Positions 24,106 through 31,708 of a stretch of DNA of 51,520 nt are shown piece by piece (within the stretch, counting starts at the first letter, position 1; every line of letters begins with the position of its first letter). The notes under the pieces are model-generated. The model saw only the letters and a program-made list of their open reading frames with translations, made no database searches and had not been told where the DNA came from. This DNA is from 2-01-FULL-45-10 sp964433975 (GTDB lineage: Bacteria > Omnitrophota > Gorgyraeia > 2-01-FULL-45-10), in contig CAYSSS010000003.1 in the NCBI GenBank assembly GCA_964433975.1, positions 1 to 51,520 of the forward strand, in the 5' to 3' direction. The position numbers and the translations under genes were made by a program.

Positions 24106-24978
24106 ATGACAAGAGATTTAAGATTAAGGTTGAACAGGGATGAATTACACAGGTTATATCTAGTAGAGAAGAGGTCTCTCGAGGATATAGCTCGATTATA
24201 CGGGACATCCAGGGTTGCTGTCTGGAAATATTGTAAATCTGAGCGCATTACAAGACGCGACAGATCTGACGCGAGATTAGAGGCGCAGAAAAGGGGAAAA
24301 GTTTCTCAGGGTTATTTTGATATTAATGAGAACTTTTTTAGTTCATGGTCCTCGGAAATGGCTTATATTTTAGGTTTAATCGCTACGGACGGCTGTGTTT
24401 CTAAGTCTGGTTCCGTGTCGCTTTGTATCAATGATAAGGATCTGTTGGAAAAGGTTAAAAATGTTATGGGTTCAGCCCATACAATAAAATATTATGGTCA
24501 TCAGAAGGGACTATATAGTTTTAATTTTTCAAGACAAAAGTTATGCGCCGATTTAAAGCAACTCGGAATCCTTCCTAATAAAAGTCTTAATATACGATTT
24601 CCCGATGTTCCGGATGCCTTTTTGGTTGACTTTGTCAGAGGAGTTTTTGATGGAGACGGATCGGTATTCTTTGAAAAAAGGAGTCCAAAATTTCCGCTAA
24701 GGGCAAGCTTTATTAGTAGTTCTAAGGAGTTTATTGTTACGTTAGAATCTAAGCTTAGGGCATTGGGGATGCCTCAGAAAAACATTTGGCAACAACCAAC
24801 TAAAAACAGTATTTCATTTATCTTAAGGTATGCCCATAAAGATAGTGCTAAATTATTCAAAATTCTTTATCAAAATCTAACAAAAAATAGCATATTTTTA
24901 ATTCGAAAATATGAGCGTTTTTTACAGGGCATTCAACAATCTGAGGGAAGTCAACCAAAAACAGGAGGGGCTATTTAA
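24106..24978 (+). CDS. Free-standing LAGLIDADG homing endonuclease with N-terminal HTH
   Basis: 290 residues from the ATG at 24106 (in-frame TTG at 24079 also possible). Residues ~8-50 (LNRDELHRLYLVEKRSLEDIARLYGTS..VAVWKYC) form a resolvase-like HTH. Two LAGLIDADG-type helices follow: YILGLIATDG (about 92-101) and FVRGVFDGDG (about 183-192). Both keep the catalytic acidic residue, so the enzyme may be active as a single-chain nuclease. No intron or intein surrounds it. The gene is richer in A+T than its neighbours, in line with lateral transfer. It abuts an HTH gene. Target site unknown. Confidence 0.85.
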   Translation: MTRDLRLRLNRDELHRLYLVEKRSLEDIARLYGTSRVAVWKYCKSERITRRDRSDARLEAQKRGKVSQGYFDINENFFSSWSSEMAYILGLIATDGCVSKSGSVSLCINDKDLLEKVKNVMGSAHTIKYYGHQKGLYSFNFSRQKLCADLKQLGILPNKSLNIRFPDVPDAFLVDFVRGVFDGDGSVFFEKRSPKFPLRASFISSSKEFIVTLESKLRALGMPQKNIWQQPTKNSISFILRYAHKDSAKLFKILYQNLTKNSIFLIRKYERFLQGIQQSEGSQPKTGGAI

Positions 24979-25191
24979 ATGGAAAAACAGCCGAATCAAG
25001 CTGAGGTAGTGCTTGAGGAATTAATAGACTTTTGGCGGTATCATAAAGGATTTGATGCAAATATCTCCGGTTTCGCAAAATATGTCGGTGTTTCCAGAGA
25101 TACGGTCTATCGCTGGTTAAATCGTAAAGCCCATCCTAAAGAGAAGAAAATCATACTAATCAAAGAATGGCTAGCTGATAAAGCAAGATAA
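24979..25191 (+). CDS. Small HTH DNA-binding protein
   Basis: 70 residues with a central helix-turn-helix: FAKYVGVSRDTVYRWLNRKAHPKEKKI (about 32-58), similar to XRE/CI-type or bacteriophage repressor-like folds. It begins directly after the endonuclease stop, with AGGAGGGG 8 nt before its ATG, which places that ribosome site inside the endonuclease gene. Probably coexpressed with the endonuclease and may regulate it or mark the remains of a mobile element. The 171 nt after it contain nothing I can assign. Confidence 0.7.
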   Translation: MEKQPNQAEVVLEELIDFWRYHKGFDANISGFAKYVGVSRDTVYRWLNRKAHPKEKKIILIKEWLADKAR

Positions 25192-25362
25192 TCAGTCCTT
25201 TAAAGACAGGTTGATCTATCTGAGCTCACATCGTACACTGCTTCCTATAATATATCTTATGTAAACTACGACTAGTGAAAGTAATGGCCGTAATACCCTG
25301 CGGTACAATGAGTTACGTACTTTGTCTAATTGTATGTGGATAACGTTAATTTTTGCAGAATT

Positions 25363-25836
25363 TTATTGCTTTGAGGATTTATTAGGGTTCAGCCTGCCTA
25401 TTTGTTCCTGCAGGGTTCCCATGGGGCATATTGCGCACCAGCCTCGGGACTTGAAGATCAATGCCAGGATTATGGCTATTATGGTGGTCATCAGACAGAC
25501 GCTTACGAATATAGCCCCTATGGCCATTAAACTACCGCCTGAAACAGCTATTCTATAGGCCAAGAATGACATTAAAAGGCCTAGTATAAGCCATCTAAAC
25601 CATAGCCTTGAAAAGACTTTTGGGGTCGGTTTATTAGGGCTTATTTTTGCCATTCCCAGGTCTAAAAACGCGCCTCTTGGACATAGGTTCCAGCACCAAA
25701 ACCGGCCTTTAAAAAACGATAATGAAAGAAAGAACGCCATCATCGCCACTACCAGATATCCGAGGATTGGGTAAAACAGGCCGCCTATCACTATCAAAGG
25801 TAGGAACCAAACCATTATAATTTGGGTCTTTTTCAA
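25363..25836 (-). CDS. NapH-like membrane protein with 4Fe-4S-type Cys motifs
   Basis: 157 residues with four hydrophobic segments and two Cys motifs facing the same side: CWNLCPRGAF (about 49-58) and CAICPMGTLQEQIG (about 132-145). The CxxxCP/CxxCP type motifs recall polyferredoxins of the NapH/RnfB-associated group, which pass electrons between quinones and iron-sulfur partners. The protein is shorter than NapH and lacks the two C-terminal 4Fe-4S clusters. TTG start with GGGGAGAGG upstream. It is the last gene of a run behind the phosphate transporter genes; a functional link is not evident. Confidence 0.72.
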   Translation of the reverse strand: MKKTQIIMVWFLPLIVIGGLFYPILGYLVVAMMAFFLSLSFFKGRFWCWNLCPRGAFLDLGMAKISPNKPTPKVFSRLWFRWLILGLLMSFLAYRIAVSGGSLMAIGAIFVSVCLMTTIIAIILALIFKSRGWCAICPMGTLQEQIGRLNPNKSSKQ

Positions 25837-25934
25837 CTTATACCTCTCCCCCGCTGCTTTATAGCCTCTCCCCCGGCCATTATTTGCTATCTAAAGGGGG
25901 CAAAATAGGTCCTTTAAATCTTTAGTGAATACCG

Positions 25935-26603
25935 TTATTTTGATTTGATCGCCAGGACTTTAACCAGGTCCGCGGCGTCTTCTATCTTGTCCGTTACGCC
26001 TTCCAAGTACTCCCCCAATTGATATGACAATAGCAGGGTTGCGGGGTCAAGCTTGGCATGTATTATAGAGCCAATAACCACCCTTTTTTGGTCATCTGCC
26101 TGGTGCTCTATATTATCAACTATATCGCAGTCTTCCAGGGCCTTTTTAAGGTCGTTCTTAGCCAAGGAATGTATGCCATCCCTCAGCTTTGTTATAGATT
26201 CCACGATGAGATCCGTGGCTACAGAGAGATTGCCAAGGACATCATCCGGGAGTTTCTGCTCAATAAATCCCAGCAAACGTGCTGCCCCATTAGTCCAATC
26301 CGCGATCCTATCCAGCGTCTTAACGAAATGCATAAGATCCTCGCGATCCGGAGGCAGTAGAAGCCCTTTTGATAATTCATCAACCATCTTTGACCTTAAA
26401 ATATCGGCTTTATGCTCGCTCTCGGCAACGTTGGCTATCGCCACGATCTTCGCCTGAACGTCTCCCTTTGCAAAAGCCTTAATAGCCTCATCGAAGAACT
26501 TGACTGTCTGGTAGGTCTCCTCAACGTGTTTTTGCGAGTCCTCCAGTATGGATTTCTCCTCAGCCATTCCGAGCCAGCCTAAAATATTCCTCATCTCTTT
26601 CAT
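25935..26603 (-). CDS. PhoU-like protein (DUF47/TIGR00153)
   Basis: 222 residues, all-helical. It contains the DUF47 pattern: AKGDVQAKIVAIANVAESEHKADILRSKMVDEL (about 45-77), with a repeat-like EHQADDQKRVVIGSI near 165. These proteins bind metal clusters through the E(x)3D motifs and regulate Pit-type phosphate uptake. The partner transporter gene is immediately upstream (12 nt), the usual pairing. AAGGAGG lies 7 nt before the ATG. Expected role: regulator or accessory of phosphate import rather than a PhoR-associated PhoU. Confidence 0.88.
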   Translation of the reverse strand: MKEMRNILGWLGMAEEKSILEDSQKHVEETYQTVKFFDEAIKAFAKGDVQAKIVAIANVAESEHKADILRSKMVDELSKGLLLPPDREDLMHFVKTLDRIADWTNGAARLLGFIEQKLPDDVLGNLSVATDLIVESITKLRDGIHSLAKNDLKKALEDCDIVDNIEHQADDQKRVVIGSIIHAKLDPATLLLSYQLGEYLEGVTDKIEDAADLVKVLAIKSK

Positions 26604-26615
26604 TTTCGTTCCTCC

Positions 26616-27596
26616 TTATACGATTTTTATGAAGATCATAATGATCTTTAAAACACCAAAACTTATTACTCCTGAAATAAAAGGTGTGGCGAGCCACGAT
26701 ATCACTATATCCCTTAATATACGGACATTTATGACCCTGATCCCCCTTACCAACCCAACACCGAAGATGGCTCCAACTATGGAATGGCTTGTAGAGACGG
26801 GCACTCCCAAGAGCGTATACATGTTTACATTTATGGAGCTGGCCAGCTGAGCCGAAAAAGCCATTATAGGAAGCAGTTGAGTGATCTCAGAACCAACTGT
26901 CTCAATAACTTTATATCCCCATGTAGTTATGCCGATCACTATGGCCAATCCGCCTAATGCTATGCTGAGTGTAGGAGATAATATTTTTGCTCCCACCATT
27001 ACACCGGTGGCATTTGCGACATCATTACCACCCCATGTAAAGGCCACATAGCATCCGCTCAAGATTATTAGTATGCTCATCACCCTTTTGAAGTGCCTTC
27101 TGGGTATTATAGCGTACAATACGACTTTAAATATTCTATAAAAAATATACCCCAGGATAGCGGCACCTATAGGGGTGCAGAACCAGCATATAAAGATATC
27201 TATAAGTACCTTGGCATTAAGTGGCGCGTGTATTGCGATGCCGGCTCCGGCAACGGCACCGACAATGGAATGGCTGGTCGATATCGGCATCTTCCAGTAG
27301 GTTGCCAGCACTACCCAGGCGCACGCCCCGAAAGACGCCACTAAAGCTATGTACGTGGCGCTCTCCTTGCTGAGCAGGTTCATCGGTACGATGCCCTTGC
27401 CGATGGTCTTTGCTACGTGAGAACCCTGCAGAGTCGCCCCGAGGTATCCGAATATGCATATCAGGATTATGGCCTGCGTTAATGTGAGGACTTTTGAACC
27501 GACGGCGGTGCCTAGCGAATTGGCGGCGTCGTTCGCGCCTATCGACCAGCCGACAGCCAGGCCCATGAGAACCGTTAATATTATAATTGCAAGCAT
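26616..27596 (-). CDS. pitA: PiT-family inorganic phosphate transporter
   Basis: 326 residues, two-fold repeated membrane protein. The signature GANDAANSLGTAVGSKVL (about 20-37) recurs inverted as GGNDVANATGVMVGAKIL (about 188-205), and each half ends with the SHSIVG motif (residues ~107 and ~284). PiT proteins bring in phosphate with H+ or a divalent metal ion. The gene is transcribed with the PhoU-like gene. It is driven by a perfect consensus promoter whose -10 ends only 8 nt before the ATG, and it lacks a Shine-Dalgarno. Length is shorter than E. coli PitA (about 500) but normal for bacterial and archaeal short forms. Confidence 0.95.
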   Translation of the reverse strand: MLAIIILTVLMGLAVGWSIGANDAANSLGTAVGSKVLTLTQAIILICIFGYLGATLQGSHVAKTIGKGIVPMNLLSKESATYIALVASFGACAWVVLATYWKMPISTSHSIVGAVAGAGIAIHAPLNAKVLIDIFICWFCTPIGAAILGYIFYRIFKVVLYAIIPRRHFKRVMSILIILSGCYVAFTWGGNDVANATGVMVGAKILSPTLSIALGGLAIVIGITTWGYKVIETVGSEITQLLPIMAFSAQLASSINVNMYTLLGVPVSTSHSIVGAIFGVGLVRGIRVINVRILRDIVISWLATPFISGVISFGVLKIIMIFIKIV

Positions 27597-27604
27597 CGCA
27601 AATG

Positions 27605-27633
27605 ATTATAGGTACAACCACCAACCGTGTCAA
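27605..27633 (-). promoter_or_regulatory. Consensus sigma-70 promoter for pit/phoU-like genes
   Basis: On the minus strand TTGACA, 17 nt, TATAAT: both hexamers are perfect. The -10 box ends 8 nt from the ATG of the transporter, so the transcript leader would be about 1-2 nt. Confidence 0.8.
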
Positions 27634-27660
27634 GGAAAGATTGCCTGTCTTTATGGCTTA

Positions 27661-28206
27661 TCATATTATTAACTTAGACGGCACAGAAAATATTTTTCCA
27701 CCCAGATGGTGAAGCAATCTTGGTCCGTTCTTTTCGGGATGCCATCTATCGGTGAATATGCTTTTTTCTGCTTCCGCGTATACTATGTCACCGAGTATTA
27801 CGTTATATTTTTTCAAGAGTCGCTCCTCCTTGCGCAATTTGCACTCGATGATGCCTATGGCGGATTTTAACCGCGGGGATTTTACACGTTTGCCTGCCTC
27901 TTTTATGAGCCCGAACTCTTCAAATTTATCTATTTTCTTGCCCGAGACGCTTCCCAGCTTACATATCATTTGTGACATATCGCTGGAAGGTATATTGATC
28001 ACAAAATCGCCGGTTTCTAGTATAGCCTTGTGTATAAAATGGCCCTTCCATATCTCCAGCGCTACTATAGGAGGGTCGTCTGATATTGGCATGTGCCATG
28101 CTATCGGCGTAAGCCCTGCCCTCCCCTTCAATAGAGAGCTCACCAATACCAACGGCCCCGGACCTATGAGCCTGTACGCGATAGTCAAATCAACGGATCT
28201 TCTCAT
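27661..28206 (-). CDS. Flavin reductase-like FMN-binding protein
   Basis: 181 residues. Flavin-reductase-like domain: the start PLVLVSSLLKGRAGLTPIAWHMPISDDPPIVALEI (about 18-52) carries the typical loop that contacts FMN, and FVINIPSSDM (about 70-79) is the usual middle motif. Members bind FMN and reduce it, or act as split-barrel oxidoreductases. The gene overlaps the TMEM175-type gene in an ATGA. The physiological partner is not evident. Confidence in family is good, in function low. Confidence 0.82.
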   Translation of the reverse strand: MRRSVDLTIAYRLIGPGPLVLVSSLLKGRAGLTPIAWHMPISDDPPIVALEIWKGHFIHKAILETGDFVINIPSSDMSQMICKLGSVSGKKIDKFEEFGLIKEAGKRVKSPRLKSAIGIIECKLRKEERLLKKYNVILGDIVYAEAEKSIFTDRWHPEKNGPRLLHHLGGKIFSVPSKLII

Positions 28207-28754
28207 CTTGATACCAAAAACATGTGGTAACCATACGATATGGCGATCATGGCCATTACAAGTACGATTAGTGACAGCACTATATTTCTCTGCTGGGACG
28301 TGGTCTTTGCATCAAGATGCGGCGCTACCAGATGTTTCCTTTTTGTGACATAGGCCCATTGCGCGTAGAGTATTAAGAAGACTATCAGGATATTGCACTC
28401 AAACGCAACGACCGGCGCGAAAAAATGCGGATGGTCACTGAGCATCATGGTAGAGAAAGGTATCAGGCAGACGAACATGAACCATGCGATATTTATGAAC
28501 ACCAGGGGAGGGTCTATATACGCTATAAATTGGAATTGCCAATGATGCGCCAGCCAAAGCACTCCCAGCAGCATAAAACTGATAGCGTACGAGACGAAGT
28601 CATTCCAAAGTCCGGCGAGCATCCCCAGGTAGTCGGCTTCCTTTATGAACTTATCGAGCTTGAACATTTCGCTCATGCTGACTATCATGATAGTCATGAC
28701 TATGGCGAATATACCGTCCGTGAGAGCTTCTATCCGGTTCGTCTTTAGTTTCAT
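28203..28754 (-). CDS. TMEM175-type (DUF1211) membrane protein
   Basis: 183 residues from the ATG at 28754; GGAGGAA six bases upstream fixes this start, and an in-frame TTG six codons earlier is rejected. Six hydrophobic segments. The N-terminal signature RIEALTDGIFAIVMTIMI is the RxxxFSDGxFAI-type motif of TMEM175 potassium-channel homologues, which in bacteria are homotetramers of this size. The predicted function is a cation channel in the inner membrane. Its 3' end overlaps the flavin reductase gene; the outer-membrane protein gene lies just upstream. Confidence 0.85.
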   Translation of the reverse strand: MKLKTNRIEALTDGIFAIVMTIMIVSMSEMFKLDKFIKEADYLGMLAGLWNDFVSYAISFMLLGVLWLAHHWQFQFIAYIDPPLVFINIAWFMFVCLIPFSTMMLSDHPHFFAPVVAFECNILIVFLILYAQWAYVTKRKHLVAPHLDAKTTSQQRNIVLSLIVLVMAMIAISYGYHMFLVSR

Positions 28755-28768
28755 GTTGCTTCCTCCGA

Positions 28769-29476
28769 TCAAAACGCGATCTTTAATTTAAAACCGAGCA
28801 CATTTGCATTGAGCCATTTGTTCGGATTTTTTACCGAGAGTTTTACAGCTTGCCACATATAGTAAATGTCCAATTTTGTATTCTTGACCAAGTTCATGCC
28901 AAGTCCGGACTGGAGCCTGTTTTGATTTATATCGCCCGGCACTCCTCCGAAAACGATAAATACCTCATCCGACAGGTAAGGCTGGATCTCGAACCTGGTG
29001 AATTTCCAGGGCGCATTTACGGTGAGTTTATTGCGGTACCTCCAGAAATCGGCTTTATGGTCGAAATTGTTGAACTCCATCTTGCCGCGGTTATCAAATT
29101 TAAATCCTTCTATTTCCCATGCCAACGTTCCGGTCATGTAGGGACAGTAATCCTCCATCATGTTGTTATTGAATCTCGTTAGCTTTGGGTCGGCCGAGCT
29201 GAATAATTCGTATATTTGGCGATAGCCTGCGCCGATATTTATGTGCTTGTTGATGTCATAGAAGAGCCCGGCATCGTAGTGGAAATAATAAAATTTGGTT
29301 ACGTCGTTATTCCAGCGGAACTCTTCCTCAAGGATGATCTTGAAGTTTTTTACGACATTGAACTCTTCGACATCGGTATTCCATATCTGAAAATCGCCGT
29401 TTTTGAATGTTGCCGCGTACGCGTTAAAGGCCATCGATGCTATAAGTGTCGCAATCAGCAAAATTTTTTTTGCCAC
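28769..29476 (-). CDS. DUF2490-like outer-membrane beta-barrel protein
   Basis: 235 residues from GTG at 29476, chosen because GGGAGG lies six bases upstream and a typical signal peptide (to about residue 22, ending NAYAA) follows; the frame is open further upstream but lacks a ribosome site. The mature protein alternates strands with Tyr/Trp/Phe (FRWNNDVTKFYYFHYDAGLFYDINKH, ..., NRLQSGLGMNLVKNTKLDIYYMWQ) and ends in hydrophobic KIAF. The pattern fits the DUF2490 barrel family, often alone or with transporters. Role: outer-membrane channel or structural barrel; substrate unknown. Confidence 0.65.
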   Translation of the reverse strand: MAKKILLIATLIASMAFNAYAATFKNGDFQIWNTDVEEFNVVKNFKIILEEEFRWNNDVTKFYYFHYDAGLFYDINKHINIGAGYRQIYELFSSADPKLTRFNNNMMEDYCPYMTGTLAWEIEGFKFDNRGKMEFNNFDHKADFWRYRNKLTVNAPWKFTRFEIQPYLSDEVFIVFGGVPGDINQNRLQSGLGMNLVKNTKLDIYYMWQAVKLSVKNPNKWLNANVLGFKLKIAF

Positions 29477-29541
29477 CAACCGCCTCCCAAGTCGATATGA
29501 TAACACATAAAGATTATATGTCAACCGATTCCATAGGCTCA

Positions 29542-29569
29542 TTGTATTTCTGCTCTTTTGTGATATAAT
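29542..29569 (+). promoter_or_regulatory. Sigma-70 promoter of glgC
   Basis: TTGTAT, 16 nt, TATAAT. The ATG of glgC lies 25 nt after the -10 box and has AAAGGAC as ribosome site, so this transcript has a normal leader. Confidence 0.6.
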
Positions 29570-29594
29570 CTACTCATAAAGAAAAGGACTAAAA

Positions 29595-30830
29595 ATGAAG
29601 AATGTTATAGCGATGATATTGGGTGGTGGACAGGGTAAAAGGCTATTTCCCCTGACGATGTACAGGTCCAAACCGGCCGTTCCGATAGGCGGAAAATACC
29701 GCCTCATAGACATACCCATAAGCAACTGCCTGCATTCCGATATCAAGAATATATATGTTCTTACCCAATTCAACTCGGAATCGCTCAATAACCACATAAA
29801 TAACACCTACAGGTTCGACTATTTTTCACGAGCCTTTGTCAGGATCCTCGCGGCCGAACAGACGCTCCAGGGAGCAAACTGGTTCCAGGGGACTGCCGAC
29901 GCCGTCCGGAAAAATATTTTGCATCTTAATCTGAAGAGCGAAGACCAGGATATACTGATACTTTCCGGGGATCACATCTACGATATGGATTATCGCGAGC
30001 TGGTACATTTTCATAAGAGTAAGAAAGCCGACTTTACTGTATCGGTCGTTCCGGCATGCCATGAAGAAGTTCATGAGCTAGGTATATTGAAACTGGGAAA
30101 GGCAGGCAGGATACTCAAATTCAAGGAGAAGCCATCCACCCCTGCCGAGATGAGAGATCTTAAATCGAGGCCCGATCCGAATCGTCCTTATACGGCGTCG
30201 ATGGGGGTATATCTATTCAAGGCAAGCGTTCTTAAAGAGGCGCTAAAAGGCAATGATATAGATTTCGGGCGTGAAGTGATACCTCATTCCATAAAGAAGT
30301 TTAAAGGGTTCGGGTACATATTCGAAGGTTACTGGAAAGACGTGGGTACTATAAGCGCGTTCTATGAAGCCAATCTTGATATCGCCGCGTCCAAGCCGCA
30401 CATGTCTTTTCTTTACAAAGGGCGAGTATTTACCCGCCCGCGCTTCTTAACGTCCCCCAGGATAATGGATTGCCGTATAGAGAATTCGCTTATAGGCGAA
30501 GGCTGCATCATAGGCTCCGGTGAGATCAAGAATTCCACGGTTGGGTTAAGAAGCATTACGGGTAAAAACTGTAAGATCTCCAAGAGCGTCCTGATGGGAG
30601 CCGATTATTATGAAGGAGCCTCTATCCCAAAGGGTATGCTCAGGATAGGCATAGGTGATGGCGCCGTCATAGAGAATGCCATCATCGATAAGAACGCGAG
30701 GATCGGTAAGAACGTAGTGATAAAGAATTCGAACAATCTTAAGAATTACGACGGCGATTGCTACTTTATAAGAGATGGTATCGTGGTCATACCGAAGAAT
30801 GCCACTGTCAAGGACGGGACGAAGATTTAG
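29595..30830 (+). CDS. glgC: Glucose-1-phosphate adenylyltransferase
   Basis: 411 residues. Catalyses Glc-1-P + ATP to ADP-glucose + PPi, the committed step of glycogen synthesis. N-terminal nucleotidyltransferase: GGGQGKRLFPLTMYRSKPAVPIGGKYRLIDIPISNC (about 10-45), then SGDHIYDMDY near 118-127 and FKEKP near 170. A C-terminal left-handed beta-helix starts at about 290 (IENSLIGEGCIIGSGEIKNSTV). Length equals that of standard bacterial GlgC. It stands alone between opposite-strand genes. Its stop codon falls at the edge of REP copy 5 and overlaps the 3' end of the convergent yhcC gene by 4 nt. The ParA-glycogen-binding fusion lies 3.6 kb away. Confidence 0.97.
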   Translation: MKNVIAMILGGGQGKRLFPLTMYRSKPAVPIGGKYRLIDIPISNCLHSDIKNIYVLTQFNSESLNNHINNTYRFDYFSRAFVRILAAEQTLQGANWFQGTADAVRKNILHLNLKSEDQDILILSGDHIYDMDYRELVHFHKSKKADFTVSVVPACHEEVHELGILKLGKAGRILKFKEKPSTPAEMRDLKSRPDPNRPYTASMGVYLFKASVLKEALKGNDIDFGREVIPHSIKKFKGFGYIFEGYWKDVGTISAFYEANLDIAASKPHMSFLYKGRVFTRPRFLTSPRIMDCRIENSLIGEGCIIGSGEIKNSTVGLRSITGKNCKISKSVLMGADYYEGASIPKGMLRIGIGDGAVIENAIIDKNARIGKNVVIKNSNNLKNYDGDCYFIRDGIVVIPKNATVKDGTKI

Positions 30831-31708
30831 ATTGCTTCGTCGGCCTTTAGCCTCCTCGCAATGACGGTTTTAATCTTTTCAATTGTCCCTGTTTTGTCGA
30901 GCGCCCACGAGGGCGCAATGTGATCGTCTTTACTCCCCTGCCCTGTCAGCCGCTGTACGATCATATCAGAGGGTAAATTACTTAAGAATTCACGAGCCAG
31001 CTCTACGTATTCATCCTGCTCGAGAAGCTTAATCTTCCCTTCCTTGAACAATTCTTCCAATCTGCTCCCCTTTAGTATATGTAATAGATGTATCTTTACC
31101 CCTTCTATCTCAAGCTCGAATAGCTTCTTCGCGGTAGCTATCATATCTATTCTCGTTTCACCGGGTAGCCCCAAAATAACATGCGCGCATACGGGGATAT
31201 CGTATTCCTTGGTCAGCTTTACGGCATTAGAAAAATCATCGAATGTATGGCCGCGATTGATCGATATTAAGGTTTTATCGTGAATTGATTGCAGGCCGTA
31301 CTCTAACCAGACCTCATATCTATCCTTATACGAGGCGATCAGTTCAAGTTTCTCGCGATCTATTGCATCGGGCCGGGTGCCTATGGATATCCCCACTATT
31401 TCATCGAATCCCGTTACCTGATCGTATACCTTTTTCAATCGATCCGCAGGCGCGTACGTATTTGTATGCGCCTGAAAATAGGCTATGAATTTTTTGGCGC
31501 CCTCTTCTTCTTTCAGATATTCGATCCTGGTCTTAAGCTGTTCTTGGATGGGAAGCGCCGGATTTACATAAGAAGCGCGTGAGCCTTTGCTGTTGCAGTA
31601 TACGCATCCGCCGCTATCCAGATTTGGACAGGAGAATCCGGCGTCAAGCGCTATCCTGTATACCTTACAGCCGTATTTCTGTCGTAAATAATCGTTATAA
31701 AGAATCAT
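30827..31708 (-). CDS. YhcC-type radical SAM protein (TIGR01212 family)
   Basis: 293 residues from ATG at 31708, which overlaps the mnmG stop as ATGA; the frame extends upstream through a REP copy but that part is not protein-like. The N-terminus MILYNDYLRQKYGCKVYRIALDAG is followed by the radical SAM cluster region CPNLDSGGCVYC (about 26-37), where three Cys bind a 4Fe-4S cluster that cleaves S-adenosylmethionine. The Gly-rich strand GGTRPDAI-like motif is here SIGTRPDAI (about 109-117). Function in vivo is not well established. The last ~12 residues (RRLKADEAI) are encoded by REP copy 5. Confidence 0.88.
   Translation of the reverse strand: MILYNDYLRQKYGCKVYRIALDAGFSCPNLDSGGCVYCNSKGSRASYVNPALPIQEQLKTRIEYLKEEEGAKKFIAYFQAHTNTYAPADRLKKVYDQVTGFDEIVGISIGTRPDAIDREKLELIASYKDRYEVWLEYGLQSIHDKTLISINRGHTFDDFSNAVKLTKEYDIPVCAHVILGLPGETRIDMIATAKKLFELEIEGVKIHLLHILKGSRLEELFKEGKIKLLEQDEYVELAREFLSNLPSDMIVQRLTGQGSKDDHIAPSWALDKTGTIEKIKTVIARRLKADEAI
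30828..30867. repeat. REP-like palindrome, copy 5
   Basis: Pattern TAGATTGCTTCGTCGG-CTTTAG-CCTCCTCGCAATGACGG with an inner stem between GTCGGCC and its partner region. It supplies the stop of glgC on one strand and the last ~12 codons of yhcC on the other. Confidence 0.8.

Noticed and set aside
24106..24978. LAGLIDADG protein considered as part of an intein or group I intron
   Set aside because: No split host gene, intein splice motifs or intron core flank it; it is a free-standing gene.
25192..25362. Intergenic region after the HTH gene searched for RNA genes or promoters
   Set aside because: No stable hairpin, well-spaced promoter or open frame of note was seen.
25837..25934. Repeated CCTCTCCCCCG motif before the NapH-like gene
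   Set aside because: On the minus strand it provides the purine-rich ribosome site of the next gene; a two-copy match is too little to call a repeat family.
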